Below are positions 7,867 through 15,723 of a DNA stretch of 64,000 nt, one piece after another. The stretch is taken from positions 248,001 to 312,000 of the forward strand of contig NZ_CP109599.1 in assembly GCF_036231945.1 (NCBI RefSeq), written 5' to 3'. Origin of the DNA: Streptomyces sp. NBC_01429. GTDB lineage: Bacteria > Actinomycetota > Actinomycetes > Streptomycetales > Streptomycetaceae. Each line of letters opens with the position of its first letter. Position 1 is the stretch's first letter. Made by a program: the position numbers and the translations under genes. The notes beneath the pieces are model-generated. The model did not search any database. It worked only from the letters and a program-made list of their open reading frames with translations, and was not told where the DNA came from.

Positions 7867-8901
7867 CTACGAGAGATCCGCGCCCTGCGCCGCGTGCTCC
7901 TCGACCAGGTCGAGATACCCCGACGCACGGGCCGCCGCCGCCGGACGTCCGGCGGGCGGAATCCGTTCCAGGACGCGGCGGCGGGAGCGGCGGGTGAGCA
8001 GGTCGGGCGAGAACGGTGTGCTCGGCGAGCGCAGAAAGGCACGGGCGCGCTTGCGGGCCCGGTGCCGCAGGAACAGATAGAAGCACGTCGCGACCAGGAA
8101 GTTGACCCCCACTTTGACGCCGAGGCCGGCGACGGAGTTCAGCAGGGGCGCGTTGAACTGCCAGTGCATGGCCATGGCGGTCAGTACGCAGGCCGCGGCC
8201 GGTACGAGGCGGCGGCGTACCGGCCGGTCGTCGTGGGCGAGCAGGATGCCCACCCCGGTCCCGGCGACGGCGGTCATCGTCCAGTGCGAGCCGAGGCCGG
8301 TCACCAGGACCCGGGTGGTGAAGGACTGGGTGACGTCGGTGGTGCCGTTCACTCCCCCGCCGATCAGGATCGCGTTCATCGCGTACGTCCAGTTCTCCAC
8401 GACCTGGAAGCCGAGCCCGGTGAACGCGCCGAGGAAGAACCCGTCCAGCGGGCCCCGGACCAGCGCGCGGGCGCTGAGGGCGATCAGTACGACGCCGGAG
8501 AGTTTGAGGAGTTCCTCGTTGAGCGGCGCGGTGAGCGCGGCGCCCCAGCGGGAGCCGAAGTCGATTCCGGCGCCCTTGGCCCAGATGCCCTGGAGGCCGC
8601 TGTTGGCCACGACCGCGCAGCCGGTCGCCGCGGTGGCTCCCCAGATCACCCCGCTCCACGCCCATCCGCGCGGCGGCGACCGGAACGGCCGCACCCGCGC
8701 CAGAAGGGACGTACCGACGGCGACGGTGAGCACGAGCAGCAGGAAGGCCAGCAGCGCGAGGTGTGGAAAGACCAGGACCACGGCCGAGAACTCGTAGCCG
8801 ATCAGGGCCGCGCCGAGTCCGCACAGCAGGGCGGTGAGCCAGCCGACCGACCTCCGGCGCGGATGGACGCGTCGCGGGACGTCCGCGGTGGGCGGTGTCA
8901 C
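7867..8901 (-). CDS. PrsW-type intramembrane metalloprotease
   Basis: 344 residues with about eight predicted helices. The PrsW/CPBP-superfamily signatures are present: NEELLK (128-133), FQVVENWTY (165-173), His206 in LGSHWTM and His246 in MHWQFN. These would form the metal site in the membrane. Characterised PrsW cleaves an anti-sigma factor in Bacillus. The start is a GTG at 8901 after AGGAGG, overlapping the stop of the upstream gene by 4 bases, so the two are translationally coupled. The substrate is unknown; the single-pass protein encoded just upstream is an obvious candidate partner. Confidence 0.85.
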   Translation of the reverse strand: MTPPTADVPRRVHPRRRSVGWLTALLCGLGAALIGYEFSAVVLVFPHLALLAFLLLVLTVAVGTSLLARVRPFRSPPRGWAWSGVIWGATAATGCAVVANSGLQGIWAKGAGIDFGSRWGAALTAPLNEELLKLSGVVLIALSARALVRGPLDGFFLGAFTGLGFQVVENWTYAMNAILIGGGVNGTTDVTQSFTTRVLVTGLGSHWTMTAVAGTGVGILLAHDDRPVRRRLVPAAACVLTAMAMHWQFNAPLLNSVAGLGVKVGVNFLVATCFYLFLRHRARKRARAFLRSPSTPFSPDLLTRRSRRRVLERIPPAGRPAAAARASGYLDLVEEHAAQGADLS

Positions 8902-9557
8902 CCCGCCTCCTGGGGGAAGGACACGCTGTGGACCAGAGCCATGGCCTCCTCCACCACCCCGGCGCCGGCGCGCGGCTTCGCCAGGACGGTGATCTCCACC
9001 GCGTACGCCTCCCCCGGCGGCAGCCAGACGGTCGCCGTGCCCGTACGGCCGCTCCGGGTCAGCGTTCCGGTGCTGCCCCGCGCGCCCTCCGCGCTGGTCA
9101 CCGGATGCGGCTCGCCCAGGCGGCTGCCCGCGTCCGCGACGGACTGGACCCGCCGCAGCCCGGTCCACAGCCGCTCGGCCCCGGCCTCGGTGGTGGTCAG
9201 ATCGACATACCCGGCGACCACGTCGACCCCGTCGCGCGAGAGCGCGTACGAGGAGTTGGGATCGCTCTGCGACTTGCTCAGGGACCACCCCTCGCCCACC
9301 ACCCGCAGGACGGCCGTGCCGGAGGACGGTCCCAGCTCCAGCAGGGCGCCGCCCGGCAGCCGTTCGCGGTCGCTCAGCGCCCGGTCGATCAGCGGCCAGC
9401 CCGCCGTCAGGGCGGCCATGACGAACAGGACGCCGACCACCAGCGGCAGCACCCGCCGGGGCGGATGCCCGCCGAGCGCCCGCGCCGGGGTCATCCGGCG
9501 CCTCTGGGCCCTGTCCGGGCGGCCCGTGCCCGGCCGGGGCAGAGCCTGGGACGGCAC
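8898..9557 (-). CDS. Single-pass membrane protein with extracytoplasmic domain, unknown function
   Basis: 219 residues. A basic N-terminus with several Arg precedes one hydrophobic helix at about 36-54 (VLPLVVGVLFVMAALTAGW), followed by about 160 residues outside the membrane. No recognised motif. The topology is N-in, C-out, like a signal-anchored surface protein. It starts at a GTG three bases after the cupin gene stop and overlaps the PrsW start by 4 bases, so it sits in a tight cupin-membrane protein-PrsW unit. A role as PrsW substrate or partner is inference from coupling only. Confidence 0.65.
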   Translation of the reverse strand: MPSQALPRPGTGRPDRAQRRRMTPARALGGHPPRRVLPLVVGVLFVMAALTAGWPLIDRALSDRERLPGGALLELGPSSGTAVLRVVGEGWSLSKSQSDPNSSYALSRDGVDVVAGYVDLTTTEAGAERLWTGLRRVQSVADAGSRLGEPHPVTSAEGARGSTGTLTRSGRTGTATVWLPPGEAYAVEITVLAKPRAGAGVVEEAMALVHSVSFPQEAG

Positions 9558-9560
9558 GGC

Positions 9561-10091
9561 CTAGGCATCGTGCCGCAGCGGTGTGAGCTGCTCGATGTCG
9601 TAGCGCACCCGCAGTTCGGCGATCGCCTGCGGGTCGGGGGTCCCGCCGTCCTTGAGGATGTCGAGCAGCTCCTCGAAGTAACGCTCGTGGTCGGACGGCG
9701 GCGACGCCTGGAAGAACATCCGCGCGGGCTCCCCGCTCCGGTTGGCGAAGGCGTGCGGACAGCCCGGCGGTACGACGATGACCGTGCCCGGGGTGGCCCG
9801 TACCGACTTCAGACCCGACGCGGACTCCCAGTGGCGCCAGTCCTCGCTGAGCACGCGCGGCTCGAAGGCCAGCACGTCGAGTTCGCCGTCGAGGACGTAG
9901 AACAGTTCCTCGCTGTGGGTGTGCCGGTGGGCACCGACGTCGAAGCCCGGCGGTACGACGACCTCGAAGCTGGAGGACACCCGGGAGTGTTCGCCGGTGA
10001 CCTTGAAGGTCACCTGCTGGGCAGCCGTGTGGATGGTGTTGCCCCCGCCCGGGGGGACGATCAGGCCCTCGGGCCGCGCCAGCTCGGTCAT
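9561..10091 (-). CDS. Cupin-domain protein, probable MomA-like quinone-forming monooxygenase
   Basis: 176 residues, one cupin barrel. Motif 1 (GAHRHTHSEELFYVLDGELD, 53-72) carries the metal-type His residues and motif 2 is PGTVIVVPPGCPHAF. The ATG at 10091 is preferred over upstream codons. It lies downstream of rppA on the same strand. In other Streptomyces a cupin oxygenase (MomA, from memory) encoded beside rppA oxidises tetrahydroxynaphthalene to flaviolin. Family membership is clear; the specific reaction is inferred from context. Confidence 0.75.
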   Translation of the reverse strand: MTELARPEGLIVPPGGGNTIHTAAQQVTFKVTGEHSRVSSSFEVVVPPGFDVGAHRHTHSEELFYVLDGELDVLAFEPRVLSEDWRHWESASGLKSVRATPGTVIVVPPGCPHAFANRSGEPARMFFQASPPSDHERYFEELLDILKDGGTPDPQAIAELRVRYDIEQLTPLRHDA

Positions 10092-10257
10092 GCGGTGCTC
10101 CAGAACGGTGAGTGGGTGACCGTACGGTCGGGCGCCCATGATCCCGCCGACCGGTGCGGGCGCGAAAGACCGCCATCGCGTGTCATCGGATCCTTGGGGC
10201 CCGCACCGGGGGGCGCACGACCGGGGCACACGCGGCCCTCGGCGGTGCGCCCCGTCC

Positions 10258-10274
10258 GCCGCCGGTCCGGCGGC
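10258..10274. terminator. Short GC hairpin after rppA
   Basis: GCCGCCGG and CCGGCGGC flank a single T just beyond the rppA stop codon. It could attenuate read-through into the cupin gene. Confidence 0.35.
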
Positions 10275-10286
10275 CCGGCCGCCCGC

Positions 10287-11411
10287 TCAGCCCACGGGTT
10301 CCGTTCGGCGGCCCGCGCCCGCGAGCATCTGACGGTCCCGTACCGCGGCCCCGTTGGCACCGCCGGCCGTGCTCCAGCGCCCCAGCGCCATCTCGGCGGT
10401 GATACCGGGCCCGAAGCCGGCGACGATGCCACGCGCGCCGTCGTTCACAGCGCCCTCGTCGAAGAGTCTGCGTACGGCGTCGAGGACGACGGCGCTGGCG
10501 ATGTTGCCGTACTCGGTGAGCGTGCCGCGGCTGAACCGGAATGCCTCGGGCGGCACTTCGAGGAAGTGACTGAGGTCGTCGAGGATGCGCGGCCCGCCGG
10601 CGTGGATGATGTAGAAGTCGAGCCCCGTGGCGTCCCAGCCGTGCTGGTCGGCCATGGTGCGCAGGGCGGGGGCCAGCGGCTCCATGGTGGTGGGCACCCG
10701 CTTGTCGAGCAGGAAGTGGAATCCGGTGGCCCGGACGCTGTAGGCGATCCAGTCGGTGGTGTCGGGCACGAGGTGGGAGCCGTTGCGCTCCAGGGTGATA
10801 CCGGTACCGCCCTCCCCCCGTACGACGGCGGCGGCGACCGCGTCGCCGAACAGCCCGTTGGACAGCAGCGACCCGACGCCCAGGTCGGTGGGCTGGTAGC
10901 ACAGCGAGCAGAACTCGCACGCCACGATCAGGACGTTCGATCCGGGGTAGGCCCGGCAGAAGTCATGGGCCCGGTTGATGGCCGCGCCGCCCGCCGCGCA
11001 GCCGAGCTGGGCGATCGGAAGCTGCCGGGTGTGACCGGGGAACCCCATGGTGTTGATCATCCAGGCCGTCAGGGACGGCATCATGAAGCCGGTGCACGAG
11101 ACGTACACGATCATGTCGATGTCCGCGGGGCGCAGCCCGGCGTGGTCGAGGGCGCTGTGCACCACGGCGGGCACCCGCGCCTTCGCCTCCGCCTCGTAGA
11201 GCACGTTCCGGTCCTCGAAACCGGGATGTCTCAGCGTCTCCTCGATGGGCTGGACGATATGACGCTTCGCCACGCCGGTGTTCTCGATCAGCCGTAGCGC
11301 GAGCGGGAGTTGCGGGTGGTCGGCGTGCAGCGAGCGGGCGAGAGCGAGTGTGTCCTCCATGGTGATCACATGTTCGGGAACCGAGACCGCGGGTTTACAC
11401 AGAGTCGCCAC
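10287..11411 (-). CDS. rppA: 1,3,6,8-tetrahydroxynaphthalene synthase (type III polyketide synthase)
   Basis: 374 residues that I recognise as RppA from MATLCKPAVSVPEHVITMED and LIENTGVAKRHIVQPIEETL. The Cys-His-Asn catalytic triad is at Cys138 (QLGCAAGG), His270 (YIIHAGG) and Asn303 (EYGNIAS), the positions of the characterised enzyme. It condenses five malonyl-CoA units into THN, precursor of flaviolin and polymeric pigments. The start is a GTG at 11411 after GAAGGAG. The downstream cupin gene probably oxidises the product; I see no P450 partner in this window. Confidence 0.95.
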   Translation of the reverse strand: MATLCKPAVSVPEHVITMEDTLALARSLHADHPQLPLALRLIENTGVAKRHIVQPIEETLRHPGFEDRNVLYEAEAKARVPAVVHSALDHAGLRPADIDMIVYVSCTGFMMPSLTAWMINTMGFPGHTRQLPIAQLGCAAGGAAINRAHDFCRAYPGSNVLIVACEFCSLCYQPTDLGVGSLLSNGLFGDAVAAAVVRGEGGTGITLERNGSHLVPDTTDWIAYSVRATGFHFLLDKRVPTTMEPLAPALRTMADQHGWDATGLDFYIIHAGGPRILDDLSHFLEVPPEAFRFSRGTLTEYGNIASAVVLDAVRRLFDEGAVNDGARGIVAGFGPGITAEMALGRWSTAGGANGAAVRDRQMLAGAGRRTEPVG

Positions 11412-11781
11412 GACACGCTCTCCTTCATTTGTGTTCGCTGTGAACTGCGGCCCACACTCACGGATGGCCCACCACCCCGCAACCGGGGAGGGACTGGTGG
11501 AAGGGGTGCGGGCGGGCTCCCCGGCGGCTCGGGCGGGGAGGAGGCGCGGTATCCGAAGGACCGTCAGGGGTAAGGGTGCCGACTACGCAACGTAGGGAAG
11601 GGCCGGGGCGCCTCGCCCGTTCAGGGGGTGGCGGACGGTGTGTCACACCGGGCGGGGAGAGCGCCGGCCGCGTCGACGCGGCGGTGCGGACGCTGCCGGG
11701 GTGGCGCTTCGCGTGCACGATGGTGCACGGGGGCGTGATCCGTGGGTGCGGCCGCGAGCGTGGCGGCGGAAGGGCTGGGCG
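11412..11781. other. Intergenic region between rppA and the NmrA-like gene
   Basis: 370 bases between divergent genes. It must hold the rppA promoter. I see no convincing gene, repeat or clear operator in it. Confidence 0.4.
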
Positions 11782-12636
11782 ATGATCCTGCTGACCGGAG
11801 TCACCGGCACCGTCGGAGGGCTGGTGGCGGAGCGCCTGCGGACCGACGAGCCCGTACGGCTGCTCGCCCGTGACCCCGGCCGTATCACCGCTCCCGCCGG
11901 GTCAGGGACCGAGGTCGTGAGTGGTGACTTCGCGGATCCCACGACGCTGGCCACCGCGCTGACCGGGGTCAGGGCCGCGCTCCTGGTGACGTGCGACCCA
12001 CTCGCCCCTGCGCACGACGAGCACTTCGTCGCGGCGGCGCGGCGCGCGGGCGTACGGCATGTGGTGAAGCTGTCCGCGCGGGCGGTGGCGGAACCGGACG
12101 CGACCGATCTGATCACCCGCTGGCAGCGGGACAACGAGGCGCTGTTGCGGGCGTCGGGGCTCGCGTGGACCTTTCTGCGCCCGCGTGCCTTCATGTCCAA
12201 CACCCTGGGCTGGGCCCGTTCGATCCGCGAGGAGGCGGTGGTACGGGTCTTCGGCGGCGCCTCGCCGCACGCCGTGGTGGACCCCCGCGACATCGCCGAC
12301 ACCGCGGCGCTCTGCCTCACCGGGACCGGCCACGAGGGCCGTGTCCACACCCTCACCGGCCCCGTCGCGATCAGCGCCGCCGACCAGCTCGCGGTCCTGT
12401 CCGACGTGCTCCAACGCCCCCTGCGGCTGATGGAGCTGACCCGGGACCAGGCACTGCGTGGCCTGCTCGCCCGCTATCCGTCACCGGTCGCCGAGGCCCT
12501 GATGGAGAGCGCCGTACGACGGGGCTCCGGTGCGAAGGCCCGGGTGGAGCCGACGATGGAGCGGCTCCTGGGCCGCCCGGCCACCCCCTACCGCGGCTGG
12601 GCCGCGGACCACGCGCGGGCGTTCCGCCACGGCTGA
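11782..12636 (+). CDS. NAD(P)-binding NmrA-like oxidoreductase or regulator
   Basis: 284 residues. The N-terminal ILLTGVTGTVGG (2-13) is the glycine-rich dinucleotide site of atypical short-chain dehydrogenases. VKLSARA follows at about 100 and FLRPRAFMSNTLGW at about 132-145, as in the NmrA/TMR and QorB groups. The classical YxxxK motif is absent, so it may be a quinone reductase or a redox sensor. The ATG at 11782 follows GGAAGGG. It stands alone, with a truncated gene downstream. Confidence 0.8.
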   Translation: MILLTGVTGTVGGLVAERLRTDEPVRLLARDPGRITAPAGSGTEVVSGDFADPTTLATALTGVRAALLVTCDPLAPAHDEHFVAAARRAGVRHVVKLSARAVAEPDATDLITRWQRDNEALLRASGLAWTFLRPRAFMSNTLGWARSIREEAVVRVFGGASPHAVVDPRDIADTAALCLTGTGHEGRVHTLTGPVAISAADQLAVLSDVLQRPLRLMELTRDQALRGLLARYPSPVAEALMESAVRRGSGAKARVEPTMERLLGRPATPYRGWAADHARAFRHG

Positions 12637-12722
12637 ACGGGCGCCTGAGCCGCGCCCAGGTACGGGGCGGGGTCACCTTCACCTCACCACTGAGAATGAC
12701 GCCACCCGGGGTGCGCGGACAG

Positions 12723-12758
12723 GACCGCCGGTTAGGTTGGGACCGCCGGTTAGGTTGG
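12723..12758 (+). repeat. Tandem 18-bp duplication carrying a -10-like box
   Basis: GACCGCCGGTTAGGTTGG occurs twice back to back (12723-12740, 12741-12758), with GACCG starting a third copy. Each copy contains TAGGTT, a plausible -10 element. The second lies about 7 bases before the GTG of the truncated gene at 12763, which would give a leaderless message. Confidence 0.8.
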
Positions 12759-12762
12759 GACC

Positions 12763-12978
12763 GTGGAAGAAAACAGTCCGGCCCCGTCCGCGCTCGTCAC
12801 CGAGTTCCACGCGCTGCACGAGTCGGGGTGTTTCGTCGTGCCGAACCCCTGGTCCGTGGGGTCGGCGGTGTATCTGAGGCATCTGGGATTCCGCGCCCTC
12901 GCCACCACCTCCGCGGGCTTCGCCTTCAGCGCGGGGCTGCCGGACGAGGTCCGAGCGGTGCCCGGACCGGCCTCGTAG
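12763..12978 (+). pseudogene. Truncated isocitrate lyase / PEP mutase family gene
   Basis: 71 residues from a GTG. The segment FHALHESGCFVVPNPWSVGS plus the following LGFRALATTSAGFAFSAGLPD is the N-terminus of the PEP-mutase / isocitrate-lyase superfamily, whose members are about 250-280 residues. The frame then runs into unrelated sequence and stops, 15 bases before the convergent SulP gene ends. Everything after the first two strands is missing, including the DD metal-binding motif, so the product cannot be active. Probably a deletion scar. Confidence 0.7.
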
Positions 12979-12993
12979 CGATCTCCGACGGAG

Positions 12994-14580
12994 TCAGTGG
13001 CCGCCGGTGAGTTCGCCGCTGAGCTTCTCGTGGATCCGGGCGCTCGGCCGGTTCAGGCCGATGATCTCGACGCTCTTTCCACGCTGGACGTATCTGGTCT
13101 CGACGGCGTCCAGGACGGCGACGGAGGAGGCGTCCCAGACATGGGCGTGGCTGAGGTCGATGACGACCGTGTCCGGGTCGCCGGTGTAGTCGAACCGACG
13201 GACCAGGTCGTGGGAGGAGGCGAAGAAGAGCTGGCCGGTCACGGAGTGGACGACGCGGCGGCCGTCGGGGTCGGTCACCGAGGTGACGTCGGTCAGCTGG
13301 GCGACGCGCTTGGCGAAGATGACCATCGCGGTGACCGAGCCGACGACGACACCGATCGCGAGGTTCCCGGTGGCCACGACACAGGCGACGGTGATCACCA
13401 TGACGGCGATCTCCCCGGCGGGCATCCGCTTGAGGGTCCGGGGAGCGATGGAGTGCCAGTCGAAGGTCGCGAAGCACACCATGACCATGACGGCGACGAG
13501 GGCGGCCATGGGGATGTCGGAGACGATCGGCCCGAAGACGACACAGAGCACCATCAGGAAGGCTCCGGCCAGGAAGGTGGAGAGCCGCGTACGGGCGCCG
13601 GAGACCTTCACATTGATCATCGTCTGGCCGATCATGGCGCAGCCGCCCATGCCGCCGAGGAAGCCGGTGACGATGTTGGCGATGCCCTGGCCGATGGACT
13701 CGCGGGTCTTGGAGGAGTGGGTGTCGGTGATCTCGTCGACCAGCTTGGCCGTCATCAGCGACTCCATCAGCCCGACCAGCGCCATCGCGAGCGCGTAGGG
13801 GGCGACGATGGTCAGGGTCTCGGTCGTGAACGGCACGTCCGGCAGGCCGGGCACGGGCAGCGAGGAGGGCAGCGCGCCCTTGTCGCCCACGGTCGGCACC
13901 GCTATCCCGGCGGCGACGGTGATGACGGTGAGGATCACGATGGAGACCAGCGGCGCCGGGATCACCCTGGTGACCTTCGGGAAGAACACCATCAGGGCGA
14001 GGCCGCCGATGATCAGCGGGTAGACGGCCCAGGGCACGTCGTGCATCTCGGGCACCTGTGCCAGAAAGATCAGCACGGCGAGCGCGTTGACGAAGCCGAC
14101 CATCACGGAGCGCGGCACGAACCGCATCAGCTTCGCCACCCCCAGCGCGCCGAGCACGATCTGGAAGACACCGGCCAGGATGACCGCGGCCACCAGATAC
14201 CCGAATCCGTGCTCGCGGTTGAGCGGCGCGATGACCAGGGCGACGGCGCCGGTCGCCGCCGAGATCATGGCGCGGCGACCGCCGACGAGGGAGATCGTCA
14301 CGGCCATCGTGAAGGAGGCGAACAGCCCGATCGCCGGGTCGACTCCGGCGATGATCGAGAACGAGATCGCCTCGGGAATCAGCGCCAGGGCGACGACGAG
14401 GCCGGCCAGCACCTCGGTCCGCCAGACCTTCGGGTCGGACAGCCAGTCGGGGCGAAGTCCGCGCAGCCGCGAGGCCGGGGACAGTACGGAGGTGGGCAAG
14501 AGAAGAACCTGTCGTGCTCGGGCACGCCGTCCGGCCTCGCCGTGGGCGCGCATGGTGTCGCGGACGGCCGGGGCGGCCAT
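12994..14580 (-). CDS. SulP family inorganic anion transporter with STAS domain
   Basis: 528 residues. The membrane domain (about 45-425) begins LAGLVVALALIPEAISFSIIAG, the SulP signature. A C-terminal STAS domain (about 430-520) contains VVIDLSHAHVWDASSVAVLD. It moves sulfate, bicarbonate or a similar anion across the membrane. The start is uncertain: the ATG at 14580 gives a long Arg-rich N-tail, and internal starts such as a TTG near residue 28 are possible. It is divergent from a MerR gene, with a near-perfect dyad between them suggesting MerR control. Confidence 0.88.
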   Translation of the reverse strand: MAAPAVRDTMRAHGEAGRRARARQVLLLPTSVLSPASRLRGLRPDWLSDPKVWRTEVLAGLVVALALIPEAISFSIIAGVDPAIGLFASFTMAVTISLVGGRRAMISAATGAVALVIAPLNREHGFGYLVAAVILAGVFQIVLGALGVAKLMRFVPRSVMVGFVNALAVLIFLAQVPEMHDVPWAVYPLIIGGLALMVFFPKVTRVIPAPLVSIVILTVITVAAGIAVPTVGDKGALPSSLPVPGLPDVPFTTETLTIVAPYALAMALVGLMESLMTAKLVDEITDTHSSKTRESIGQGIANIVTGFLGGMGGCAMIGQTMINVKVSGARTRLSTFLAGAFLMVLCVVFGPIVSDIPMAALVAVMVMVCFATFDWHSIAPRTLKRMPAGEIAVMVITVACVVATGNLAIGVVVGSVTAMVIFAKRVAQLTDVTSVTDPDGRRVVHSVTGQLFFASSHDLVRRFDYTGDPDTVVIDLSHAHVWDASSVAVLDAVETRYVQRGKSVEIIGLNRPSARIHEKLSGELTGGH

Positions 14581-14840
14581 CGGCGGAGCCCGCGAGGGGC
14601 GGGCCGGGAAGGTCGGGACAGCGGCCCGGCGCGGGAGAACCGCGGGGGTTGTTCAGGGACGAGGGATCACGGCGGGCAGGCGGCGGCGCGGAGCATCATG
14701 GTCATGCGTACGCTCTCTCCTACCGGCTTCGTTCCTCGGCGGGAGCGTCATCGGCCCCGACACGGCTGAGGGGCGGGAGCGGGTCCCGCCGTACGGGACA
14801 GGGATCGCCGCACACCGTGCGGCCCCACCGTCCGCGAACT

Positions 14841-14860
14841 CTACCCTAACGTTACGGTAG
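14841..14860. promoter_or_regulatory. Candidate MerR operator in the SulP/MerR intergenic region
   Basis: CTACCCTAACGTTACGGTAG is a 20-bp dyad broken only at positions 6 and 15. It is 50 bp upstream of the MerR start and divergent from SulP. MerR-family sites have this size and symmetry. The rest of 14581-14910 shows no gene. Confidence 0.55.
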
Positions 14861-14910
14861 AGATGAAGACAGGCCGTCCGGACCCCCGGCAGAAGACGAG
14901 GAAGCACAGC

Positions 14911-15315
14911 GTGAGCAGCGAGCACATGCAGATCGGCGAGGTCGCCGCACGCACCGAACTGTCGCTGCGCACGATCCGGCACTACGAGGACGCCGGACTG
15001 GTCATCCCGTCCGCCCGCTCGCAGGGCGGGTTCCGCCTCTACACCGAGGCCGACGTCGGCCGCCTGATGGTGATCCGCCGGATGAAGCCGCTGGGCTTCA
15101 GCCTGGAGCAGATGCGTGAACTGCTCACCGCGACCGACCGTCTCGACGCGGGCGAACCGCTGTCAGCGGCGGAACGCGAGGAGTTGGTGGAGCGGGTGCG
15201 CGGTTTCGAGCAGGCCGTGCAGCAGCGGATGGCCGATCTGCGGACGCAACTGGCGCGGGCCGAGGAGTTCGCCGCCACGCTGCGCGACCACCTGACGCGC
15301 GCTCCCGCTCCCTGA
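14911..15315 (+). CDS. MerR family transcriptional regulator
   Basis: 134 residues from a GTG behind GAGGAA. HMQIGEVAARTELSLRTIRH is the MerR helix-turn-helix (about 5-24), followed by YEDAGLV, the wing and a dimerisation coiled coil at about 80-120. There is no Cys cluster at the C-terminus, so it is not a metal or SoxR sensor. It faces the SulP gene across a dyad operator and probably controls that gene and itself. The ligand is unknown. Confidence 0.85.
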   Translation: MSSEHMQIGEVAARTELSLRTIRHYEDAGLVIPSARSQGGFRLYTEADVGRLMVIRRMKPLGFSLEQMRELLTATDRLDAGEPLSAAEREELVERVRGFEQAVQQRMADLRTQLARAEEFAATLRDHLTRAPAP

Positions 15316-15399
15316 CGGTGCCGCTCCCCCCGGCCTCCCACATGAGCCCTCGTCAGTCCTCGTCAGTCCTCGCCGGTCTCGGGATACGCTCTCGTCCCC

Positions 15400-15723
15400 A
15401 TGGGCGCCATACAACTCTGGAGACGAGTACGTCAGGCGGACAAGCCGGTCGCGGTCACCGTCGGAACGGGAAACGTGCTGCTGTGCGGTGGGCTCTTCCT
15501 GATGATGATCGGAGGAGCGCTCGGCCTCTTCGAGGCCACCACCCGGGAGCAGGAGACCGCCGCCCGGACTCTCGCGGGCCAGATCTTCGGCTGCTGGCTC
15601 GCGGGCGGGCTCATGCTCTTCTCCCTGATGGGAATGTTCCGGTCCTTGTTCAGCCACCTGGTCACGATGCTCGCTCCGCCCGTCATCCTGATCCTGATCC
15701 TGATCGTGGCGTACGCCCTGTGA
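15400..15723 (+). CDS. Small integral membrane protein, unknown function
   Basis: 107 residues with three hydrophobic helices at about 20-44, 60-82 and 85-107 (ending LILILIVAYAL at the very C-terminus). No recognised domain. It begins at an ATG without an obvious ribosome site, downstream of the MerR gene. Its last 41 bases overlap the 3' end of the convergent esterase-like gene. Hypothetical, but codon use and the clean TM pattern support it. Confidence 0.55.
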   Translation: MGAIQLWRRVRQADKPVAVTVGTGNVLLCGGLFLMMIGGALGLFEATTREQETAARTLAGQIFGCWLAGGLMLFSLMGMFRSLFSHLVTMLAPPVILILILIVAYAL

